Counted from the stretch's first letter, positions 30,696-43,017 are shown. The stretch: 64,000 nucleotides of DNA from Trichopria drosophilae (GCA_030407085.1 JAQOWT010000016.1:62001-126000); one strand, 5' to 3'. The notes: a model not told the origin generated them from the letters alone. A program made the numbers and translations.

Positions 30696-30917
30696 AACTG
30701 GAAGCAGTAAGCCGCGCTTGCCTTCGGGGTTTATCTTCGGGGTTTTTCCTTCCCCTAGAACGGTTGCCGACCAAGGCTAACGAGTCCATTCCACCCATTT
30801 CTGGTTTTGGTCCACCCCGGGTATTTTATTTCCCCGGTACCCATTATATCTAATGAGCGTTCCCCTATCCGCCACCTGGGGAGGCGCCGGATGCGGGACC
30901 AAAAAACCCGACACCGG

Positions 30918-30976
<59 letters not shown>
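30918..30976. repeat. (GATA)n between LINE copies 2 and 3
   Basis: 59 bases of GATA units between the 5' end of copy 2 and the poly(A) tail of copy 3. Confidence 0.97.
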
Positions 30977-30977
<1 letters not shown>

Positions 30978-31353
30978 TTTTTTTTTTTTTTTTTTTTGGG
31001 GTTGGGAAGGAAAAATCTTGCATATGACACCCTCTAAGATGGAATGAGGGTAGTGTCAGATTCTTACTGACTAAAAAACCTCCCCGAAGAATCGGTCGGC
31101 CGTGTGGGAAACCGCGTTAGCATTCCTTCCACACGAGGACTGTCTGGCGATTAATGCCCGTCTCGTTTTATCTGTGCGATCAGTCTTTTATCTATAATAA
31201 ATTAAATAAATTAAATAAATTAAAGTCTTAAACATTTAAACAAAGAACAATGCGGTTAAAGCCCATCTCGTATATACGTCGTCCATCCATCTACTCAGTC
31301 TTGCTTCTCTAATAAGTTAGAATAAATAAATAAGTAAATGAGTAAATGAGTTT

Positions 31354-34320
31354 TCATGTGCTCGTATCATGCTGCTCTTGTCTTATCATTAGTCTTATTT
31401 CCCTCTCCTTTGTTTCTACGATTCCTCGTATCGTCTGGTAGGTTATCGTCCACCCTTCCTCGGAACTGAGGAGGCCCGTCATCATATTCATCTGATTAAA
31501 CTGTAACCTTGTCTTCTCTGCGAACGAGTCTCTCTCGGCCTGCCATCTCGTGCATGCGAACAGTGTGTGTTTGGCATCGTCTGTTTCCGAGCAATAGAGA
31601 CATTTATCGCTTATCGATTTTTTCCGGTCAAACAGATACTTGCGGAAGCATCCATGTCCTGATAGAGCCTGTGTCAAGAAGTAATCCACCTCCCCATGGT
31701 TTCTTTCTGCCCACGATTTCACGTCTGGGATGAGGCTAAATGTCCACCGGCCGTGTCTTCCCGTTTCCCATTTTTCTTGCCAGCTATGCCACAGATCTTC
31801 TCTAGCTTCCTGTCTCAGGGCGCCCTCGTATATGCGCTGCCTCTCTTTCGCCAGCAGCTCGATCGGGGGAATGCCAGCGATTACCCTCGCGCCTTCCGCC
31901 GATACCGTACGGTAGCCGCTGCATATCCTGATGCAAACGGTCTTCTGAACTCGGGTCATTTTTTTCCGCAGGTACTCTCTTTTCATTGCGTCTGCCCAGA
32001 CGGGGGCAGCATACAGCAGCTGAGAGTGGACTACGCTGGCTAGGATCCTTCTCTTGGATGGTCTTGGGCCCCTGATGTTTGGCATGAGGCTGGCCAGAGC
32101 CGTCATCGTCTTTTCCGCTTTCTGGGTCACTTCTTTCACGTGGCGGGAAAACGTCATTTTCTGGTCCAGCCAGACTCCCAGATATTTCACCGCGTTCGTC
32201 GGCTGTACCTCGACCCCTTCGACGTTGAAGCGTACTGGGCCAATTTTCCTCTTGTTCGTCAAGAGTAACGCCTCTGTCTTTTCCGGCGCAAGCTCTAACT
32301 GCCGGCTCTTCATCCATCTTCCCACTCTTAGGGTGGACGTGTTGGCTATAGCCATGAGCTGACTCTCGTTGTCTGCTGTAGCGATAACAGCGACGTCATC
32401 TGCGAAGCCCTCGATCTTTGCACCGTCTGGTAGCTTCATTCTCAGTAGATCGTCGTACTGGATGTTCCAGAGGATGGGACCCAGCACCGATCCCTGTGGA
32501 ACCCCGCTTGTCACCCTCCTGACGTCGGACTCCCCCTCCGCTTCCAGGATAATGACTCGCTCCGATAGGTAGGAGGCTATCATACCTATGAGGTTTTCCG
32601 CCACGCCCCTGCTCCGTAGAGCCTCCAGAATGACCTGCCACGAGGCGTTATTAAAGGCGTTTCGGACATCCAACATGATGGCTGCACACAGAGGTCTTCT
32701 ATACTTCGGACGGGCCGCTGCCTGTACTGCTGCTTCCATGACCTTTTTTACGGCACCCGTCGTTTGTCTCCCCTCCCTGAAGCCGTGCTGGTTTTCCGCC
32801 AGATCTCCGGTGCGTTCCAGCTCTTTTTTCAGGCGGGCCAGAATCAAGTGCTCGCCCAGCTTTCCCTCTGCGTCAAGGAGGCAGATTGGTCTGTACGAGC
32901 TAGGCTCTTCAGCTGATTTCTTTCCCTTCCTGAGAAGCACGAGCCTGGCCCGTTTCCAGATCGCCGGGAATTCCCCGCTATTGGCCAGTCTATTGTAGAC
33001 CTCGAGGACGTAGTCCGGTCTACCGACAGCCACCTCCTTCAGTATTTCCGAGGGAATATTGCTCGGACCCGGCGACTTCCCGTTCCGTAGCTTTCTGCAC
33101 GCCTCTTGCAGCTCCCTCCGCGTGTACGGCTCGGCGCCAATAGTCACCTGACAGTCGAATCTCACTTCCTCGTGTTCGGGGAAAAGGTGTGCAGCAACCC
33201 TTTCTACAGTCTCCATCGTCATTGCTGCTTTGGTGGGGTTTCTCAGTAGCCTCTTTCTGACTATTTGGTATCCTTTGCCCCATACGTCGTTGTCTACTTC
33301 GTCACACAGCGTTTTCCAACCGCTCCTCTTTGCTGCTTTTATTGCCTTTGTCAGCCTCCTCTTAAGGTCTGATAGCGTTTCCCACCAGAGGCGCCTTTGT
33401 TCCTGGTCTTTATTCTTCCCGCACCTCGTATATCTCCTTCTTGCCTGGATGCACTCTCTTCTTAAACCCGCGATCTCCGGGTTCCACCAGTATACAGGTG
33501 TTCCCACCTTGGAAGGCTTTTTTTTGGGCATGCACTGCTGACATATCTTCATCAGAGTAGCTGTGAATCCCTTTGCGGTCGTTGTATACGGGGACACTTC
33601 TATTTGTTCGATAGCCCTTTCTAGCATCTCTCGGTCAATCTTGTTGATGTTCCAACCCGAGGGTCTATTCCGGGTGGGAGGTGGTCCCAAGGATTGGATG
33701 GTATCACTGACCTTGAACACGATGTAGTTGTGGTCACTGAGCGTTTCCCTGTCGCTGACCTTCCACTGCTGGATCCTGCCTGCTACGTCTGCGGTGGCCA
33801 TGGTGAGGTCAATTATTGACCCGTAACCTTCCCGCTCGAAGGTTGGTGTTGTGCCTTCGTTCTTGATCGTCAGGTCACATTGGGCGATCCATTCTGTCAT
33901 CGCCGCACCTCTGACGTCCGTAGAGTGCATACCCCACTGTGGGGATTTGGCATTAAAGTCGCCCGCGATGATAGCGTCCACACGTCCATGTCTCATCTTG
34001 TCGCCGATATCTTCGAGGGTGTCTTCCAGCTCGCCGATGTCCTGATTAGGCGAAGCATAGCAGCTGAAGAGAGTGAAGGAAGGCGTCGCTATGTAGGTAA
34101 ACCCTTTGCCCTTTCCTTGTCCTATCACAGGGATGCCCGGGTCGAGCACCTTGATGGCTGTGTCCAGGTTGTCATCGCTCATCCAGTCTAGTTGGTCCTT
34201 GATCGCTTTTCTATTTGGTTCACAGACGACGATTAGGCCTGCCCCCATCTCTCTGGCCGTGGCTATTGCCAGGTCGTGGGCGGGGCGCCTACGTGCCGTG
34301 TTTATCTGTAGGACTTTCAC
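31354..34320 (-). CDS. LINE ORF2: endonuclease-reverse transcriptase (copy 3)
   Basis: 988 residues, no internal stop, clearly diverged from copies 1 and 2 throughout but with the same motifs: GDFNAKSPQWG, SDHNY, FADD and C-terminal CLYCSETDDAKHTLFAC. The frame again begins at a GTG codon overlapping the end of ORF1; the upstream stop in this frame is closer than in copy 1 (TAA 9 bases before ACGAAAGTG). An intact long ORF in a truncated older copy suggests it was inserted not very long ago. Confidence 0.92.
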   Translation of the reverse strand: MKVLQINTARRRPAHDLAIATAREMGAGLIVVCEPNRKAIKDQLDWMSDDNLDTAIKVLDPGIPVIGQGKGKGFTYIATPSFTLFSCYASPNQDIGELEDTLEDIGDKMRHGRVDAIIAGDFNAKSPQWGMHSTDVRGAAMTEWIAQCDLTIKNEGTTPTFEREGYGSIIDLTMATADVAGRIQQWKVSDRETLSDHNYIVFKVSDTIQSLGPPPTRNRPSGWNINKIDREMLERAIEQIEVSPYTTTAKGFTATLMKICQQCMPKKKPSKVGTPVYWWNPEIAGLRRECIQARRRYTRCGKNKDQEQRRLWWETLSDLKRRLTKAIKAAKRSGWKTLCDEVDNDVWGKGYQIVRKRLLRNPTKAAMTMETVERVAAHLFPEHEEVRFDCQVTIGAEPYTRRELQEACRKLRNGKSPGPSNIPSEILKEVAVGRPDYVLEVYNRLANSGEFPAIWKRARLVLLRKGKKSAEEPSSYRPICLLDAEGKLGEHLILARLKKELERTGDLAENQHGFREGRQTTGAVKKVMEAAVQAAARPKYRRPLCAAIMLDVRNAFNNASWQVILEALRSRGVAENLIGMIASYLSERVIILEAEGESDVRRVTSGVPQGSVLGPILWNIQYDDLLRMKLPDGAKIEGFADDVAVIATADNESQLMAIANTSTLRVGRWMKSRQLELAPEKTEALLLTNKRKIGPVRFNVEGVEVQPTNAVKYLGVWLDQKMTFSRHVKEVTQKAEKTMTALASLMPNIRGPRPSKRRILASVVHSQLLYAAPVWADAMKREYLRKKMTRVQKTVCIRICSGYRTVSAEGARVIAGIPPIELLAKERQRIYEGALRQEAREDLWHSWQEKWETGRHGRWTFSLIPDVKSWAERNHGEVDYFLTQALSGHGCFRKYLFDRKKSISDKCLYCSETDDAKHTLFACTRWQAERDSFAEKTRLQFNQMNMMTGLLSSEEGWTITYQTIRGIVETKEREIRLMIRQEQHDTST

Positions 34321-35137
34321 TTTCGTTGTTTATTTCTGCGGTCTTCCCGTGCCCTCGATTGTCATTAAATTTATGGCCCTTTTCACGACATCGCACGCAG
34401 TATGGGTCATTTCTGCACTCCCAGGCTTTGTGCCCCTCTTCCCCACATCGCATACACAGGTTTCTTCTGTCCGGTCCTTGACATTGAGACTGTACGTGTC
34501 CTGGTTCCCAGCATCTGTGACAGTATTCCTCCTTTTTCCTTTCTACTATCCGGGAGCTTGACCATTCTCCTATCCTAATCGAGCCTTTCTGGATCATCTT
34601 CTCTGCCTCATTGGCTCTGAGCACAATTGTAGCATTCTGCCTGTTCCCAAATGCCGGCCTAAGCGCTCTGACCTCGAACGTTTCTTTGGATAACTGGAAT
34701 TCATCACAGATCGCCTCCTGAATATCGACAGCAGTTGTCGTGGCGTCCATGCCCCTTATATGCAGGACCTTCTTCTTTACAAGGAGGTGCGTGTTCATGT
34801 CTGGTAGCTTATCCTGTAGTGCTTTTTTTAAGATCTCGACCTTTTCCATGCCGTTCTTAACAAAAACCAAGAGGTCACCGTTCTTCGTTTTTCTGGTCTT
34901 GTCAACATCCACCCCTAACCCATGTGGGTGAACAGAGAGTTTAACCTGCTTCAGCACGTCTGCGTAATTTTTTCCTTTCGCCTGGATCACAAGTGGAATG
35001 AGGGCTTCCTGCTTTTTTCGGGAGTCTTTCTTGGTGTCTTTCTCGTTTGTACTAATCGCATTCGATCGATGTTGTTTGCTACCCTCAGTCTGGCGCAGCT
35101 CTGTTTTGCATAATTCCACGCGCACATCCGTGTCTGC

Positions 35138-35139
<2 letters not shown>
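34289..35139 (-). pseudogene. LINE ORF1, 5'-truncated (copy 3)
   Basis: Only the C-terminal part of ORF1 (about 280 residues) remains, including three zinc knuckles (CHRCWEPGHVQSQC, CMRCGEEGHKAWEC, CVRCREKGHKF). The open frame continues beyond 35139 only as microsatellite-encoded Leu/Ser/Tyr repeats and unrelated flank, which are not part of the protein. Confidence 0.85.
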
Positions 35140-35168
<29 letters not shown>

Positions 35169-35172
35169 GTAG

Positions 35173-35253
<81 letters not shown>

Positions 35254-35268
35254 AAGAGCGAGAGAGAA
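35140..35268. repeat. GATA and GA microsatellite, 5' side of LINE copy 3
   Basis: GATA units with one GGTA variant (35140-35191), then (GA)n to about 35256 and degenerate GA-rich sequence to 35268. The change from GATA to GA marks the outer edge of the target microsatellite. Confidence 0.95.
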
Positions 35269-37664
35269 AGTGAGCACCGACGAAACAAAAGCATGAATCT
35301 GCCTGAGCTCCGAAATCGAAAATTCTAGATCTTTCCGGAAACGTCAAAAAGACAAAAGTACCGAGTTCCTTGACAACAATGTTTAGTAGCTTAGTAACGA
35401 ACAAATATAAAAACGGGCTACTCCTCAACTCCACAGACACTCGAAATCGATACATCTGTCAGCTTGGATCTTTACTCGTTCCGCGATTTGTCGTCGCCGT
35501 ATTTAAATAAAGATTCATAGTTTTGCGAAGTCAGAATTAAAGTGTTTACTCTATCCGCCCGATTATTATCAAGAAATTTACATGAACATTCTAGAATCTC
35601 TATACAGATTTGTATTGCACATTCCATCGTTGCTCGTGTAAAATAATGAAAAAGAGATCAATGGAACGAATGCAAAAATGAAAAGCCGTTAGGAAAATGA
35701 AAACGGTGTTGCATATTGGTATATCAATATTGTCTTTTCAACTTCCGAAACGATTTCGACGGATGTGGGGAAAAGTAAGGTTCAGAAGCTTTCATACAAC
35801 ACTTGATAATAACAATTCGGAAAATTTAGTGAGGGAATTTCAAGGGAAGATCGGAAAATGGATTTTTTGGGTATCGAGTCGACTCGACTCAAGCTTTCCT
35901 TTATCCCACCACCTTCTTTTCATCCATTTCCTATCAAACTAGCCGTAATGAATCCGCCATTTTAAGTTATAAAAAACTGATAACGAATTTATATTCAAGA
36001 ACCTTTTTGAATTTTTTCGATTTAAGGATTTGAATTAAGGATTACCTATCATTCTATTTTATCAATTGCTATTAAAAAATGTTACAACTAAAAAAACAAC
36101 TAATAACATTTTCTTGAAAATTGCTACGTTTTGAATTATGTGATTCTTACTTGTGGTACAACTCATTACTCCACTCAATCCAAAACTAAAATTCTATTGC
36201 TCAACATCTGCATATAAACAAATTACTTTCTATTTAAGAAAATACTATTTTTTGGTTATTTTCCCCATTTGATTGTTTCGAAAAAACGTCTGTATAGATA
36301 TTTAAAAATCGACTCTAAATTGAAAAATAACACCCCTGAGAACTATTCCTGATCAATTTGCATTACAATTAATTTGCGATTCATAAGACGATTATTAAGG
36401 TAAAATATAGGGAGAATTTACGTCATTTCCGGAGGAAAAGAGGATAATATGTTTCATGCGCAAGCCAGTAGATGGTAGCACGAATTAGATCTGTCATGAT
36501 CAGAATTTGCTTTGATTTGATGTCTATAAACGGTTTCATTTCAAAAGTATCATCTGCAGGTACATTTCGAACTTGCTATTCAATTCTTACTATTTAATAA
36601 TTATTCACAAAGTTTACTAATTGTTTTCCAACTCCTCTATTATTTACTTCACGCTTTCACCTTTAATGTACACTATTAAACAATTCTTTAGTAATGCTCT
36701 GAAACATGTAATCGAATCTTTTTATGGATGCCCTTTCAGTATTTTATCAACTAAAATATAAGATGGTTAGTTACAATAACACAGAAACGAGAGGTGAATG
36801 AAAAATTGGTTTGATTCATTAACTCGTTAACTCTCCGAGTTCCAGAAAATGTTCCCTTTATTTCATCGCGTTAACAAAAATGTTTATCGACAGATAACAT
36901 TAATGTCAATTTTTATCCTATAGTTTGTGAGTGTTTCACATTTCGAAGTTTATTTTATGGTACGACCAATAGATTTTTCAATGTTTCCGAAATACAAAAA
37001 ACATAGGACATTACTTAATTTTATTTCAAAGAATCTTGCAGTTTTGCACGAACACGTTTTTCAATCTTGTTGAAACCATGGACAGAGTGGAGTAATAAAT
37101 TTTACATTAAAGTCCATGAGGCGTAATTTCAAAATTTAAAATGGCGGAGGAAAAATGGCGTTTAATTGAGAAAATGTGTAGATTATAGGATTTCTTAGCG
37201 TTTTATTTTTAGAAAGTAACTAGAAATAATGGTTCTATACGTAAGGGTTACTTGTGATCTTGAATTTATTGTTAAAATGTTAAAATTAAAAATGGCGGAC
37301 GCCACAACCATGAAAAATGTATCCGTTCTGGATAAAAATGTTTGAAATGGTATATTTTCATGTATTTTAGTACAATGATTGAGAATGTGAGCTCGTTATG
37401 TTCAACTGCAAAACGTTCCTGATAAAAATGCATAAAATTAAGTATTTATATCTGCATTGCTCTTCGATTACGGATTTGAGATAGTCATTTTACATTCAAA
37501 ATGGCGGCTGAAGTATGACGTACAACATCTATAAAACTAGATATGCAAAATATATGAGAAACTGACTATTTATATAACACCTCTACGTAAGGATTTCTAA
37601 ATTTTAGATTTCTAACTCAGATTCATAATCATAACCTAAAAATTATAAATTTCAGGCATTATTT
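35269..37664. other. AT-rich sequence, no gene seen
   Basis: No convincing coding frame in 2.4 kb. At 37141, 37291 and 37500 the string AAAATGGCGG occurs in decayed contexts resembling the 121-bp piggyBac-arm modules, so the right end is probably an old element remnant. The 81-residue frame at 35697-35942 lacks support. Confidence 0.4.
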
Positions 37665-38345
37665 TGAAATAAAACCTTAACCGCGATGCAAAACCTAGCC
37701 ATTTTTCCTCATGTAGAATATTAATTAATGCCGCCCTGATCAAGTACTGATCAGTTTTCCTCAATATAATGCAGAACCTGATCTAACGATTAATCCGATT
37801 AAGGTCTGATCAGCCCCTGGTATCTTTCTCGCTCATATGAGGTCGCGGTTGCACTGTCAGGCGTCATTCAAATGTTGATCGAACAGTCTAAAATATTTAG
37901 TTACAAATTATTCCATACACTGAGAGAAAAATTTAGTCATATTTACTGTCTTAGAAATAGTCGTAATCAATTGGTCATTTTCATTATTTATGTAGTAGAA
38001 TGTACTGCGAGATAGTTATTTGTACTACTCAAATTTAGCGGGAGTTAGGAATAAATAAATAGTAGCATTTATTACATATTAGTGAAATGATAAGTTATGT
38101 AGGGGAAGTAGGGGCAAAGTGGAATGGTTTTGGAAAAACTTATATACACAAAATATGGGGCAAAAGAATGGTTAGGTGTGGTTTAGAAACTTTTATTCAG
38201 GTCCTCAACTAACTTATTATAAAACACATTTAAAAAAAGTATCCGTTTAATACGCCAAATATCAATTTTACGCAAAAACTGTTTTTACAGAAATCTGAAA
38301 ATCCAGGGGCAAAGTGGGACGGGTTGTTAAAATTACTTCTGCAAA
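37665..38345 (-). repeat. Inverted copy of 59745-60235
   Basis: The reverse complement of 59745-60235, with about 195 extra bases between two GGGGCAAAGTGG strings (38111 and 38306). The right-hand copy is consistent with deletion between those direct repeats. Contains several TGATCAG palindromes. The arms are about 21 kb apart in inverted orientation. Confidence 0.7.
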
Positions 38346-38353
38346 GGTATGAT

Positions 38354-38404
<51 letters not shown>
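38346..38404. repeat. GA microsatellite
   Basis: (GA)n of about 55 bases. It marks the junction where the inverted segment skips the equivalent of roughly 5410-6640 of copy A. Confidence 0.9.
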
Positions 38405-38407
<3 letters not shown>

Positions 38408-38417
38408 AAAATTTATT

Positions 38418-40720
38418 AAAAATGACTTATATAATATTCAGGGCAAAAATGGATTAAAACTATAATTCACTTTTGCTCTTATGGAATATTTAACCCACCT
38501 TTGCTCGCATCATAAAAAGTAAACCATTTTTACTCGTTAGCTGAAATTAACTTACTTTTGCCAATTTCCAAAAGTTAACCCGTTTTTTGTATTAATTCGA
38601 ATAATATCTACACAAAGTGACTTACGAGTATAATCATGTGTAAACATGATTCTATTTATTTAGGAATGCTGTTAAAATATGACATTGTTATATTTGAAAT
38701 CGAAAAACAACTCAATTATGAAAACAATAAAGTTTTATTTATTTCTTACTATGATTTTGCCAGTGGAGATAGCGATAACGAATAATGTAGCATATTATTT
38801 TTGTACTTCATCATTTTTTGTTTAAGAACGCATTTATGTACTTTATAAAATATATCTATATAATTAAACAGGTGTTGTGATTTATTCAATTATTACCTAT
38901 TAACTTAAACTCGTAAACTTAGAACGAATCTTTTGAGACTAGCTTGCGAAGCTTAGCAATGAGAAAGGCCATATTATAAGGATAAGGCCTTAACTAAAAG
39001 TAATTGCAAAGTTGATGACAATTGACAATATAAGGTGATATATTAAAATGATTATTAAGCGCGACCGTTCAAGTTCAATAATATAAAATAATAACGCGAA
39101 AAAAACGAATTATAATTTCAGCGCGAGCAAAAATGATATACATTTTTAATTTGGTTTTGCCCAAAAGAATATTTTATACATGTAATTTTTATCTTCATAA
39201 TATTTTTATACATTTTTGCTCGTAGCGTATAATCTCGAAAATGTGACGTAACAGAAAATTCTGCTAGCATCATAACAAAAAACACGTCGGATATGATACT
39301 TCGCTTGTGAAAAATCTCTTGTGCCCTAAACATGGCCAAAAACGCTAATTTCGATACATTTAACCTCACTTTTCTCAAAAATGCGACGGAATCGGAAAAT
39401 TCTGCTAGTGCCATCGTTTTCAGCACCAAAAAACAGTTCGGATATGATACTCTGCTTGTCAAAGGCAAAATCAGCGTCGAACAGTGATAAGGGAGCGTAT
39501 ATTCTGCAAATAATATGCCTCTCAATAGTTAATTCTGCCCCTGCAATAAAAAATTGACGAAAACAATAAGTCAATGACAATGAATATCAGTTGTACACGT
39601 CTCTTTCAAAAATTCCGAGAATTAAGCAATGTACACCCAGAGAAAGGATCGTTTGTTGTAAAAAAATATCATTCAATTGCAAAGTTGGAATCGTTCTTTT
39701 AATGTAAAGATGGCATTGTAATGTTAAATGCGATTCATATAATATTAGCATTTTATTTCTTATATCAGAATTGACCATTTCTTAATAGTTAAGAAACGTA
39801 TACTTTGAACTCGACAGCTGCGAAAATTCACAAATAAGACATGGAACATGTCTCTTATACGATGTATTTGTTTATAAGCATATTTAATATTATAAGCAAT
39901 ATCTTCAATTTATTTCTTTTCACAATAACAACCACCGAATTGCAATGGCGCTCAATCGTTCTTAACAAACCAAACAAAGCAGCCAGGTTATCATTTGAGG
40001 TTATGTTACGATGCGTATCGACTCCAACCTTACATTTTGTAGCTATTAACATTACTTTATAGATACAAACTCATAGTAAACAAGCGGTTTCTTAACTATT
40101 ATGAACCGTTTGGTTGCATTTAATAGATATTTCTTAAAGATATAAAATGCATTGTTTGCACTAAAGAAATGTCAGCTTTATATGAAATAAGTAATTATTT
40201 TATACTTAAAAAATTATTGGGTTCGCCGTATTTAAATACATGATTTCTTAACTATTAAGAAGCCTTCTTTTTAGTAAACAATCCTTTCCTCAGTGTAGAA
40301 GCATACGAAATTGAATACTTTTATTACAGAATTAACATTAGAAGTATAATAGTTCAGAGAATTAACGCAAATAATGATTAAAATTTTAAATCATTTGTAT
40401 ATTTTTAAAAGAATCCTAAAAGTTTCAAAATTGCGATATCAAAGCGAACAAGTTTCTATACAAAATTATAACACGAGCAAAGATAAGTTAAAATTTCTTT
40501 GCTGGTAAAAGTGACTTATAATTTCCGAGCGGGCAAGAATGACTTAAATTTCTAATTTGTTTTTGTCCTGAAGAATATTTTAAGTCATTTTTGCTCTCAC
40601 AATAGTGTAACTCACTTTTGCCCACAGCCTGTAATTTGTTTCGTTTTTGCTCGCGAACAGAATAATAACCCATTTTTTCTCGCGGCGTATGTTTAGCCCG
40701 TTTTTGCTATCAACGTGTCA
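38418..40720 (-). mobile_element. TGACAC unit, copy C (inverted, one end deleted)
   Basis: The minus-strand equivalent of 3091-5412. The terminal TGACACGTTGATAGC ends at 40720, next to mariner-derived sequence rather than the flank seen in copies A and B, which proves the terminus. The other end is missing: homology stops in the motif array and meets a GA repeat. It carries the same GAGCAAAA motif arrays. Confidence 0.65.
39633..40296 (-). mobile_element. Nested 670-bp inverted-repeat element, copy C
   Basis: Same element as at 3524-4194, with ACACCCAGAGAAAGGATC (one T to C change in the terminal string) at 39633 and CAGTGT at 40296. Present at the same position inside the TGACAC unit, so its insertion predates the spread of these copies. 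Confidence 0.55.
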
Positions 40721-41238
40721 TACAGAGAGAGAATTAATGAGCTGAGTGAAGGGACATGACGCGTTTTTTAATGGATTGCGTGATGTCCTCTTTTTGTTTA
40801 TTAAATAATAAATTTAAAACCTAAAATGTAATTTTATTGAAGGTAGAAAACTTATTTATAAAATTGCTTCCATATTGTATGCACAATTTTTATGTAATCA
40901 GTTTTGATTTTTAATATGAAGAATATCAATTATTCATAATCTTAATTTTTCGAATGGACATTATTAAAATTTCATATTCAGAATAACAATTTTCGCAATT
41001 GATTTTTTGACAATTTTCGACAACTTTTTTGATTCTGTGCATAGTTCTCGTGGTATTTCAATGTCTTCAGATAAATTTGGATTTTTATCGATTACAGCGC
41101 CACCTGTGAACCAAAATGCAATAGCTCCTAGGTCAAATTGGTGTACTTTTTTCCGGAGAATCCAAATCTGCAATAAAAACTGGGGGTTCCTATTTAAGTT
41201 TTATTGTTTTTGCCCCCACTCCACCCCCAGGGGATGTA
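40721..41238 (-). mobile_element. Mariner-type remnant, opposite orientation
   Basis: 40721-40870 is the inverse of 41301-41450 (subterminal part of the mariner 5' end). 41019-41236 is the inverse of the 3' subterminal repeat units seen at 43194-43560. No coding region remains. The TGACAC unit (copy C) is inserted at its left edge (CTCTCTGTA string) and the intact mariner abuts it on the right. Confidence 0.65.
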
Positions 41239-41946
41239 TACAGGGTGGCCGATTTATCTGAAGACATCGAAATATCTCGAGAACTATGCACAGAATCAAA
41301 AAAGCAATTTTATAAATAAGTTTTCTACCTTCAATAAAATTACATTTTAGGTTTTAAATTTATTATTTAATAAACAAAAAGAGGACATCACGCAATCCAT
41401 TAAAAAACGCGTCATGTCCCTTCACTCAGCTCATTCATTCTCTCTCTGTATGTTTTTTCCGAAATGAGAATAAATAAGCTGAGCATTGACGGTCAAACCA
41501 GCTTCTATTAAACAAAACGAAACTCTTACTTCATTTGGGGATTTCGTCGCCATCTACCGGACCCCGAGAGAACTCACGTGGTTTCATACATGTACATCGC
41601 TTGCATTTCGGCCATCACCGGCGCCGGTTCTGTTACATAACGCTAGAGGGCGACATAACTCGAAAATAAAGTAGCATATCATTTTATACATAAGTTGAGT
41701 CACACGTAACCAGTTCACCTACATTTTTCTCTACTTTCCTGAAGGGAAGTAAATGGATATCGCGACTTTCTAATCCCCATATTAAAATTTAGTATTCACG
41801 GTCTCTCAGTGTAAGACTGTTTTTGAAGTCCATTGTATTGGTAGTAATTCGGTCGGAGGTCACTTTGCTTTTAGAATAACAACTTTCCGTTTACGTGACT
41901 ATTTTTTGTCTACCCTTCATTGCTTAAATCGAATTGCAAGTTAAAA

Positions 41947-43017
41947 ATGAATCCTGCTACAGTTCCCGAAAAAATCGAAATGATTCTTATTTATGGTGAA
42001 TGTAAGAGGAATATTGACGATGCTGTTGCGTTGTATGCTGAGCGTTTTCCAGATAATGCTCGCTCGCGTTCTTTTTTTTACAAAGTTGTGAATGCCTTTC
42101 ACTCTGATGGCAGCGTACAAATGAAAAAAAGGAAGCAAAGATTAACAGTTACAGGAGAAGCTAACGAAGTACTCGTAGCTGTACTAGCAGCTATTCACCA
42201 AAATCCACATGTAAGCACACGACAATTACATCGCGATTCCGGCATTTCCAGAGACAGCATTCGAAGAATATTGCATCGTCATAAGTTCCACCCATATCAC
42301 ATTTCACTGCACCAGGAACTAGATGGCGATGATTTTCATAACCGCGTGGTGTTTTGTGAATGGGCATTTCAAAAAATGCAAACGAACCACAATTTCTTTG
42401 CTAATGTATTATTTTCAGATGAATCTACATTCACGAACCATGGTGGCGTCAATAGGCATAATATGCATTATTGGAGCGTAGAAAATCCCCATTGGTTACG
42501 ACAAGTTAATCATCAACGTCCTTGGTCGGTGAACGTTTGGTGTGGAATCATAGGAAATAAACTCATTGGTCCTTATTTCATTGAAGGTAACTTGAATGGA
42601 ACAAAATATCGAGATTTCCTAGAACAAGAAGTACCATTACTACTTGAGGATGTTGCTATGGACGTCCGACGGACAATGTGGTTTCAGCATGATGGTTGCC
42701 CAGCACATTTTTCAAGAGTAGCAAGGGAAATACTAGACCGTGATTACAATGGTAGGTGGATTGGTAGAGGTGGCCCCATTAATTGGCCTGCGAGGTCACC
42801 TGATCTAACATCTCTGGATTTCTTCCTATGGGGTTACCTAAAAGGTAAGGTTTATGAACAAGTACCAACGACTCGTGAAAACATGGTGGAACGCATAAGA
42901 ACTGCTTGCGCAGAAATTTCTGCAGATATGATTCTATCATGTATAAAGTCATTTGAAGAAAGAATAAATAAATGCATTGAAGTGGAAGGTCAACATTTCG
43001 AACACTTACTCAAGTAA
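41947..43017 (+). CDS. Mariner transposase, DD41D type
   Basis: 356 residues from ATG (MNPATVPEKIEM); an upstream in-frame TTG at 41920 is not a likely start. The N-terminus has two helix-turn-helix regions, the first resembling the DUF4817 type common in insect transposases, the second around VSTRQLHRDSGISRDSIRRI, for binding the terminal repeats. The catalytic Asp residues appear to be 158 (FSDES), 249 (QHDGCPAH) and 291 (SPDLTSLDFF). The 41 residues between the last two define DD41D (rosa-like) rather than classic DD34D mariners. No stop or frameshift: an intact coding sequence of normal length. The enzyme would cut and paste the element at TA sites. Confidence 0.9.
   Translation: MNPATVPEKIEMILIYGECKRNIDDAVALYAERFPDNARSRSFFYKVVNAFHSDGSVQMKKRKQRLTVTGEANEVLVAVLAAIHQNPHVSTRQLHRDSGISRDSIRRILHRHKFHPYHISLHQELDGDDFHNRVVFCEWAFQKMQTNHNFFANVLFSDESTFTNHGGVNRHNMHYWSVENPHWLRQVNHQRPWSVNVWCGIIGNKLIGPYFIEGNLNGTKYRDFLEQEVPLLLEDVAMDVRRTMWFQHDGCPAHFSRVAREILDRDYNGRWIGRGGPINWPARSPDLTSLDFFLWGYLKGKVYEQVPTTRENMVERIRTACAEISADMILSCIKSFEERINKCIEVEGQHFEHLLK

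Larger units (their letters stand above)
30977..35139 (-). mobile_element. R1-clade LINE, copy 3, diverged and 5'-truncated
   Basis: Tail of 21 A (30977-30997) against GATA. The terminal part of the 3' UTR (about 31000-31135) is strongly conserved with copies 1 and 2, while the rest of the 3' UTR differs. The element stops at 35139, within ORF1, and abuts GATA repeats again. It is 5'-truncated, as is usual for LINEs, yet set in the same microsatellite type. It represents a distinct subfamily. Confidence 0.88.

Noticed and set aside
34289..35455. A 388-residue protein starting at 35455
   Set aside because: The first ~105 residues come from unrelated flank and GA/GATA repeats; only the part from 35139 leftward is LINE ORF1.
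41920..41946. Upstream extension of the mariner transposase to a TTG codon
   Set aside because: TTG is an unlikely eukaryotic start; the ATG at 41947 gives the family-typical N-terminus.
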